Shown here piece after piece: positions 59,036 through 64,000 of a stretch of DNA of 64,000 nucleotides (position 1 is its first letter; each line of letters begins with the position of its first letter). Under the pieces are notes generated by a model, which was not told where the DNA came from, searched no databases, and saw only the letters and a program-made list of their open reading frames with translations. Origin of the DNA: Woeseiaceae bacterium (GTDB lineage Bacteria; Pseudomonadota; Gammaproteobacteria; Steroidobacterales; Woeseiaceae); NCBI GenBank assembly GCA_028289545.1, contig JANQPG010000095.1, positions 62,001 through 126,000 of the forward strand. The letters run 5' to 3'. Made by a program: the position numbers and the translations under genes.

Positions 59036-59683
59036 ATGCGAATCCTCTTTACACAGGCGGTCCTGGTACTGCTCTTGTTCCCTGGCGGGCCCGCGGTGGC
59101 GGACGGCCCGCCGGAGCAGGGCGATACTCCCGTACTTGTCGTTCTGGGCGACAGCCTCAGCGCCGGTTACGGCATCGATGTGGACCAGTCCTGGACGTCT
59201 TTGTTGCAGCTCAGGCTTGCCGAGCAAGGGTACGAACATCGCGTTGTGAACGCCAGCATTAGCGGCGAGACGACCGAAGGGGGCAGGACGCGCATCGACG
59301 GCATCATCGAGCGACTGGCGCCCAGCGTGGTTGTTGTCGAACTTGGCGGCAACGACGGCTTGCGTGGACTGCCGCCCGAGCGCACCCGCGAGAACCTGCT
59401 CACGATCGTCAATCGATCGCAGGCGGCGGGAGCCCGGGTTGCCCTGCTCGGCATTCGTATCCCGCCAAACTACGGACCACGCTACACACGCGCCTTCGAA
59501 GGCACGTTCCGAGAAGTCGCCGCGGAAGCCGGTATCCCCTGGATCGAGTTTTTTATGGATGGCGTTGCCCTCGACGAAACCCTAATGCAAAGCGACGGCA
59601 TCCACCCGAACGCGGCAGCGCAGCCGATACTGCTCGACAACGCGTGGCCCGTCATTAGCGAAGCAATGGAACCGCCGGATTGA
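59036..59683 (+). CDS. tesA: Multifunctional acyl-CoA thioesterase/lysophospholipase TesA
   Basis: The 215-residue SGNH hydrolase has a signal peptide (MRILFTQAVLVLLLFPGGPA). Its blocks are VVLGDSLSAGYG (block I, nucleophile Ser), ASISGETTEGG (Gly block), VVELGGNDGLRGL (Asn block), and MQSDGIHPNAAAQPILLD (Asp-x-x-His). It acts in the periplasm on thioesters and lysophospholipids. The divergent position to ybbA-ybbP is conserved in gammaproteobacteria and supports the symbol. Confidence 0.96.
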   Translation: MRILFTQAVLVLLLFPGGPAVADGPPEQGDTPVLVVLGDSLSAGYGIDVDQSWTSLLQLRLAEQGYEHRVVNASISGETTEGGRTRIDGIIERLAPSVVVVELGGNDGLRGLPPERTRENLLTIVNRSQAAGARVALLGIRIPPNYGPRYTRAFEGTFREVAAEAGIPWIEFFMDGVALDETLMQSDGIHPNAAAQPILLDNAWPVISEAMEPPD

Positions 59684-59776
59684 GGCTGGCCCACAGCCAC
59701 GGATAATCCTCCGGCACGTTCGACGTATTCGAGTGCTCCAGTCTGACGGATGCGCTATTCTGTCGTCTGTTTCAAT

Positions 59777-60047
59777 TTGAATCTATCTTAGGAAAATTCG
59801 TGGCCGCGTTGCGGTGCGATTTGCCGCGAGGCAAGGCACGAGGAGCGTAGTTTGGTGACTCCAAATGAGCGACGAGTAACGCCGCATCGCGACAAATCGC
59901 GCCACAACCCTCTGGGACGGTAGCTATTTTTCCGCAATCCCGCGTTGCCGCTCGCTGATGTAGCGGTGCTACACGGCTCTCGCGGCGCCTTGGCTTGCGA
60001 AAAAATAGCTGTCGGCGCGGTGACGAATTTTCCTAAGATAGATTCAA
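59777..60047. repeat. 271-bp MITE-like element with 25-bp terminal inverted repeats and internal hairpins
   Basis: The ends are perfect inverted copies of a 25-base sequence starting TTGAATCTATCTTAGGAAAA (59777-59801 and 60023-60047). Inside are two further foldback arms. One spans about 59809-59910, with GTTGCGGTGCGATTTG opposed to CAAATCGCGCCACAAC. The other spans about 59920-60010, with TAGCTATTTTT opposed to AAAAATAGCT. The whole can fold as a three-way junction. No coding frame and no clear target-site duplication are seen. It fills the interval between tesA and fadD, and could be a non-autonomous mobile element or a structured transcript. Confidence 0.8.
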
Positions 60048-60084
60048 GTAACGTTTTGACTTAAAGCCAAAAAAGGGGGGCTTT

Positions 60085-61764
60085 TTGGACGACAAGACCT
60101 GGCTCAAATCGTACCCGGCCGGCGTGCCCGCCGAGGTGCCGGAACCGCCGTTCCGCTCTATCCGCGACCTCGTCGAAAACAGCTTTCGCGAATACCCGGA
60201 TCAGCCGGCGTTTGCCAATATGGGAAAAACGCTGACGTATCGAGATCTCGACGTACTCTCGATGCAGTTTGCCGCGTACCTTACAGACACTCTGGGTCTC
60301 GTGCGCGGCGAACGAATCGCCATCATGCTGCCCAACATCCTTCAGTACCCGGTCGCGATGTTCGGTGCGTTTCGGGCGGGTCTCGTCGTCGTCAACGTCA
60401 ATCCGCTGTACACGGCGCGCGAACTCGAACACCAACTCAAAGATTCCGGCGCCAAGGCGATCGTGATCCTCGAGAACTTTGCGCATACGCTCGACGAGGT
60501 ACTCGCCGAAACGGATGTCGAACACATTGTCGTTACGGGTGTTGGCGATCTGCTGCCCACGCTCAAGGGCGCGCTCGTCAACTTCGTGCTGCGCCGCGTA
60601 AAGAAAGCCGTGCCGCCGTATCGGCTGCCGGGCCACGCGCGCTTTCGCGACGCGCTGGCGAAGGGCGAAGGCAAGACCGTGGAGCCGATGGAGCTCGGCT
60701 ACGCCGACATTGCCTACCTGCAATACACGGGCGGCACGACGGGCGTCTCCAAAGGCGCAATGCTCAGTCATCGCAACATGGTCTACAACGTTCAGCAGAC
60801 CATTGTCTGGCAGGGCGACTCCTACAAGGGCGTCGAACCGGTCGTCGCGATTACGGCGCTGCCGCTCTATCACATCTTCTCTCTGGAGACGAACTGCCTG
60901 TCCGTCATGGCGCAGGGTGGACTCAACGTACTGATCACCAACCCGCGCGACATGCCGGGTTTTGTCAAGGAACTCAAGAAACATCACTTCAACATGATTA
61001 CGGGCGTCAACACGCTGTTTGCGGGCCTGTTGAACACGCCTGATTTCGAGAGCGTGGACTTCAGCCAGCTTCGCATGTCGATTGGCGGCGGCATGGCGGT
61101 GCAGCCGGCGGTGGCGCATCAATGGAAATCAGTCACGGGTGTGCCCATTCACCAGGGCTACGGTTTAACGGAAACCTCGCCCGTGGCCACCTCGAACCCG
61201 CCGGGTAGCGACTTCACGGGCTCCGTCGGACTGCCCGTGCCGTCAACCGACATCATGATTGCCGCTGACGACGGCAACCCGCTCGGCGTCAATGAGATTG
61301 GCGAAATCTGCATTCGCGGACCGCAGATTATGGAGGGCTACTGGCAGCGCCCCGCCGAGACGTCGAAGGTCATGCTGCCGGGCGGCTGGCTCAGAACCGG
61401 TGACGTGGGCCGTATGGACGAGGACGGTTACGTCTTCATCGAGGATCGCAAGAAAGACATGATCCTCGTCTCCGGCTTCAACGTCTATCCGAACGAAGTC
61501 GAGAACGTCGTGGTCGAGATGGAGGGTGTGCTCGAGGCGGCGGCGATTGGCCTGCCCGACGAGCGCTCCGGCGAAATCGTCAAGGTTTTTGCCGTCCGCA
61601 CGTCGGAGGACGTCACCGAGGAGGCGATTATCGCGTACTGCAAGGACAACCTGACGGGCTACAAATGCCCGAAAGCCGTGGAGTTCCGCGACGAGCTGCC
61701 CAAAACCAACGTCGGCAAGATCCTGCGCCGCAAGCTGCGCGAGGAAGTGATGGCGGCCGAATGA
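60085..61764 (+). CDS. fadD: Long-chain-fatty-acid-CoA ligase
   Basis: The enzyme adenylates a fatty acid and transfers it to CoA. The 559-residue protein has the AMP-binding motif AYLQYTGGTTGVSKGAMLSH (about 212-230). HQGYGLTETSPVATSNP, then GWLRTGDVGRMDEDGYVFIE and RKKDMILVSGFNVYPNEVEN follow, with the C-terminal catalytic Lys in LPKTNVGKILRRKLRE. FTGSVGLPVPSTDIMI is typical of FadD. The start is TTG at 60085 with AAAAGGGGGG 8 nt upstream. It ends in a 4-nt overlap with a small exported cupin-like gene. The structured element lies directly upstream. Confidence 0.96.
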   Translation: MDDKTWLKSYPAGVPAEVPEPPFRSIRDLVENSFREYPDQPAFANMGKTLTYRDLDVLSMQFAAYLTDTLGLVRGERIAIMLPNILQYPVAMFGAFRAGLVVVNVNPLYTARELEHQLKDSGAKAIVILENFAHTLDEVLAETDVEHIVVTGVGDLLPTLKGALVNFVLRRVKKAVPPYRLPGHARFRDALAKGEGKTVEPMELGYADIAYLQYTGGTTGVSKGAMLSHRNMVYNVQQTIVWQGDSYKGVEPVVAITALPLYHIFSLETNCLSVMAQGGLNVLITNPRDMPGFVKELKKHHFNMITGVNTLFAGLLNTPDFESVDFSQLRMSIGGGMAVQPAVAHQWKSVTGVPIHQGYGLTETSPVATSNPPGSDFTGSVGLPVPSTDIMIAADDGNPLGVNEIGEICIRGPQIMEGYWQRPAETSKVMLPGGWLRTGDVGRMDEDGYVFIEDRKKDMILVSGFNVYPNEVENVVVEMEGVLEAAAIGLPDERSGEIVKVFAVRTSEDVTEEAIIAYCKDNLTGYKCPKAVEFRDELPKTNVGKILRRKLREEVMAAE

Positions 61765-62138
61765 GGGCCAGGACCGGCATCCTGGCGGCAGTGACGTTGT
61801 TCGCTACCGGAATTGCCGCGGGCGTCGCCTTCTCACAGGCGGCGCTCGACCCGGTCAAGGTTGCGCCTTATATCTACACAACGGCGTTCGACAACGACAA
61901 AGTACGGGTCCTCAAACGGACAATCCGCAATGGCGAAACGCCGCCGCTCGTCCAGCAGCCGGATCGTGTCGTGGTTTACCTGAACCCCTGCGCGTGGCTC
62001 GAGGAAGACGACGGGGGTGAGAAAATCATGCGTTCCTACAAATTCGGCGAGCCCACCTGGCAGGCGGCTAACATGCACGGCGGCTCCAGCATCCCGGTTG
62101 TGCAGGAGTGCCACGTCGTCGAGGTGGAAATCCTGTAG
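61761..62138 (+). CDS. Small exported cupin-like protein
   Basis: Start ATG 61761 overlaps the fadD stop as ATGA. The 125-residue product has a signal peptide or membrane anchor (GILAAVTLFATGIAAGVAFS). A small beta-rich domain follows: DNDKVRVLKRTIRNGETPPL, then PDRVVVYLNPCAWLE, and CHVVEVEIL at the end, as in single-domain cupins. The usual metal-binding His residues of cupins are not evident, so a catalytic role is doubtful. Two Cys (NPCAW and QECHV) could form a disulfide. Function unknown; translational coupling to fadD is likely. Confidence 0.75.
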   Translation: MRARTGILAAVTLFATGIAAGVAFSQAALDPVKVAPYIYTTAFDNDKVRVLKRTIRNGETPPLVQQPDRVVVYLNPCAWLEEDDGGEKIMRSYKFGEPTWQAANMHGGSSIPVVQECHVVEVEIL

Positions 62139-62154
62139 CTGAACGCCGGCTACG

Positions 62155-63441
62155 TTATCCGCCCGAACGGCCGTCGGCAAACTCGCAGCCGGGAAAATGG
62201 CCAACCTTCTCCGTCAGCGCCTTGCACAGGCGCTCCGACTCTCCCCGGTCGCCGGATCGGTACAGCAATTGCGCCAGGCGCGTCGTCGCTTCGGGCTCGA
62301 GTGGCGCTTCCGCAAGCACGCGCCGGTACCAGAGTTCGGCGTCGTCCGTTTGCTCCAGAGCTTCGTAGATCCCGCCGATCGCGACCCCCAGCGCCACCTG
62401 CCAGGGACCGATGCGCTGCGGCTCTCGATCATAGGCGCGGCCCATCGCAGCGTATGCCTGCTCGAACACGGCAACCGCACCGCGCTGATCACCTCGCATC
62501 TGATGGATTTCCCCCAGGTTGATCAACGACTCCCAGGAGTCCTCGTCGATGTCGATGGCGCGCCGGTAGACCCGCTCTGCGCGCTTGAGATCGCCCTGTG
62601 CCGTCAGGGTCAGGCCGAGCGCCTTGAGCGCGTCCGGATCGCGAGGTGCCAGCCGCGCGGCGCGTTCGGCCATTGCCGCGGCGCGCGCAAGCGTCTCCGT
62701 GGCGGCGGGCGTCTCGGTCAGCCCGGCGTCCAGGGCCTCGGAGAGGCTGTCCGCTCCCGCCGGCTCCGCGCCCGGTCGATGTGGCCAGCGGACGATACGC
62801 TGCACCAGCGCATTGGCGAGCCCCGCCTGCGCCCCCGCGTGGTCTTTGTCGGCAGCGAGCGCGCGTTCGTAGAGCACAATGGCGGCCTCGTTGTCCGCGC
62901 GGGTGAAGCGCATATAGAGATCACCCGCTCTCTCAGTCAGCACGTCCGCTTCACCGGCGGGTCGCGACGTCGAAAGGCTCAGGGCAGCGATCGCGACGGC
63001 CGCAATAGCAAGCACCAGCAATACCAACGCCGGCCGCGGCACACGGTTTCGGGCAGCGTGCTCGCCGGGTATCCTGGCGTCGCCCGCTCGCTCGACTGGC
63101 GCAATCAGCCGATAGCCGCGCCTAGGAAAGGTTTCGATGAAACTGGGCGCCTGTGCCGAATCGCCAAGCGCGCGGCGCAATCGGGACACTGCGCGCGCCA
63201 CCGTGTCGTCACCGACGATCGAATCGGGCCACAGAGCAGCCTCGATGTCGTCCCGCGACCAGACGCGGCCCGGATCGCGCGACAAAAGCACCAGCAGGTC
63301 CATGACTTTCGGCTCCAGGGTGACGGTACCGTCGTGATCCGCTATCCGGCCCGTGTCGGGTTCAACCCGCCAGTTGCCGACCCGGAAGACCCGGGATTGC
63401 GTGTTTCCGGCCGGCGGGCCGCCTGTAGCCGAGTTCGTCAT
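62155..63441 (-). CDS. CadC-like transcriptional regulator with winged helix, membrane helix and TPR repeats
   Basis: The 428-residue protein has an OmpR/PhoB-type winged helix at about 17-115: GRIADHDGTVTLEPKVMDLL, then AVSRLRRALGDSAQAPSFIE and TFPRRGYRLIAPVE. A single membrane helix (ALVLLVLAIAAVAIAALSLS) follows near 135-157. The rest, about 165-425, is TPR-like: AIVLYERALAADKDHAGAQA, ALKALGLTLTAQGDLKRAER and SLINLGEIHQMRGDQRGAVA. CadC-like architecture links a periplasmic sensor to DNA binding at the membrane. It is convergent with the small cupin-like gene and divergent from the partial S41-like gene at the window edge, a possible target. Confidence 0.85.
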   Translation of the reverse strand: MTNSATGGPPAGNTQSRVFRVGNWRVEPDTGRIADHDGTVTLEPKVMDLLVLLSRDPGRVWSRDDIEAALWPDSIVGDDTVARAVSRLRRALGDSAQAPSFIETFPRRGYRLIAPVERAGDARIPGEHAARNRVPRPALVLLVLAIAAVAIAALSLSTSRPAGEADVLTERAGDLYMRFTRADNEAAIVLYERALAADKDHAGAQAGLANALVQRIVRWPHRPGAEPAGADSLSEALDAGLTETPAATETLARAAAMAERAARLAPRDPDALKALGLTLTAQGDLKRAERVYRRAIDIDEDSWESLINLGEIHQMRGDQRGAVAVFEQAYAAMGRAYDREPQRIGPWQVALGVAIGGIYEALEQTDDAELWYRRVLAEAPLEPEATTRLAQLLYRSGDRGESERLCKALTEKVGHFPGCEFADGRSGG

Positions 63442-63584
63442 CAGCCGGATGTAGGCCCGGGAACGGCCAACACTGTCGCCGTCAGGGTTTCGTCAGGAAA
63501 AAAGGAGCCTGACAACATGGTCGGTTCAGGCCCGCCCACTCTAAGGTCCCGGACAGTATCCGTATCATGTCGAGGACCTCGCTT

Positions 63585-64000
63585 ATGTACCGACACGTGT
63601 ATCTCCGTACCTTCTCACTCAATGATCGGCGTCTGAGCCGCTCGCGCTTCCTTTGCGTACTTGCGGCGTTGAGCGTCGCCTGGACCAGCCAGGCCGACGA
63701 CCGCATGACGGACCCGGATCGAGCCATTGCCGTCGACGCGCTACGGGCCGATTTTGCAGCACTTTACGATGGCCTGAAAAGCGGCCACGCCGATCTTTAT
63801 GCCCACCGCGACAAGGCCGAGTACGACCTGCACTACGACAAAATGCTGAGCGCCCTCGACAAACCCATGAGCCTGTTCGATGCGCAGGTGTATTTTCAGC
63901 GTTTTGTCGCTTACGGCAACGTGGCTCACGCGCGCATCGAGTTTCCGCGCGAAGCCCATCGTCGCTTCGAGGACCGCGGCGGCAAGAGTTTCCCCATCTA
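63585..64000 (+). CDS. Exported S41-like protein, N-terminal part (cut by window edge)
   Basis: An open frame runs from ATG 63585 off the window end; no stop is present. GAGGA lies 8-9 nt upstream of this ATG; an in-frame ATG at 63567 is weaker. The protein begins with a basic stretch and a hydrophobic segment (FLCVLAALSVAWTSQA), so it is probably exported. The following VDALRADFAALYDGLKSGHA, then LYAHRDKAEYDLHYDK and MSLFDAQVYFQRFVAYGNVA resemble the N-terminal helical domain of S41 peptidases of the kind reading HPDLY and later GHT. The catalytic part is outside the window. Confidence 0.6.
   Translation, partial: MYRHVYLRTFSLNDRRLSRSRFLCVLAALSVAWTSQADDRMTDPDRAIAVDALRADFAALYDGLKSGHADLYAHRDKAEYDLHYDKMLSALDKPMSLFDAQVYFQRFVAYGNVAHARIEFPREAHRRFEDRGGKSFPI

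Overview
The window reads as chromosome of a GC-rich gammaproteobacterium, probably free-living and aerobic. The evidence is the gene content and local order: mutY-yggX, tesA divergent from ybbA-ybbP, yajQ-ppc, ycgN, and a complete trp operon with a Trp-rich leader peptide. TonB-dependent uptake, a sodium:solute symporter and ergothioneine genes suit an oxygenated, possibly marine habitat. No rRNA gene was seen, so a closer placement is not supported.

Layout. 1-3053: tail of an arylsulfatase, an S41 peptidase with a C-terminal PDZ domain, and an unrecognised protein. 3054-13307: an AT-richer accessory island on the 3' side of a tRNA-Phe gene. It holds a TTG-started modification-dependent endonuclease (AspBHI/MspJI type), a plus-strand cassette of cytosine-C5 methyltransferase, Eco29kI-like GIY-YIG endonuclease and Vsr nickase, and a converging four-gene operon. 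That operon encodes a 76-residue protein, a winged-helix-like protein, a MORC/Hsp90-like GHKL ATPase, and a protein joining a sigma-region-4 helix-turn-helix to HARE-HTH-like winged helices. This operon is the best candidate for a poorly described system. Between it and the tRNA lie tandem repeats of about 205 bp, each carrying the last 25 bases of the tRNA and a strong hairpin.

13308-24110: tRNA-Phe, a YCII protein divergent from a PucR-type regulator, a sodium symporter, a TonB-dependent receptor behind a LacI-type palindrome, a LacI regulator, and a three-gene oxidoreductase operon. This looks like an uptake and catabolic locus of unknown substrate. 24165-31419: a GT87-like membrane protein, alanine dehydrogenase with a divergent Lrp regulator, a LysR regulator with a dyad operator beside an SRPBCC gene, and egtB-egtD. 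31461-40384: the asmA-SRPBCC-mutY-yggX operon, an ECF sigma factor/anti-sigma/DUF4097 operon, and a REC-PAS-GGDEF-EAL protein whose EAL part looks dead.

40381-47400: trpL-trpE-G-D-C-F-B-A followed by a zinc-ribbon DUF2007 gene. Every junction after the leader overlaps (4 nt, once 14 nt), and a classical attenuator stands before trpE. 47440-64000: a DASS permease, yajQ-ppc, a nitroreductase, ycgN, a 2-hydroxyacid dehydrogenase, ybbA-ybbP-nudix divergent from tesA, a 271-bp structured inverted-repeat element, fadD with a small cupin-like gene, a winged-helix/TPR regulator, and the start of another S41-like protein cut by the window edge.
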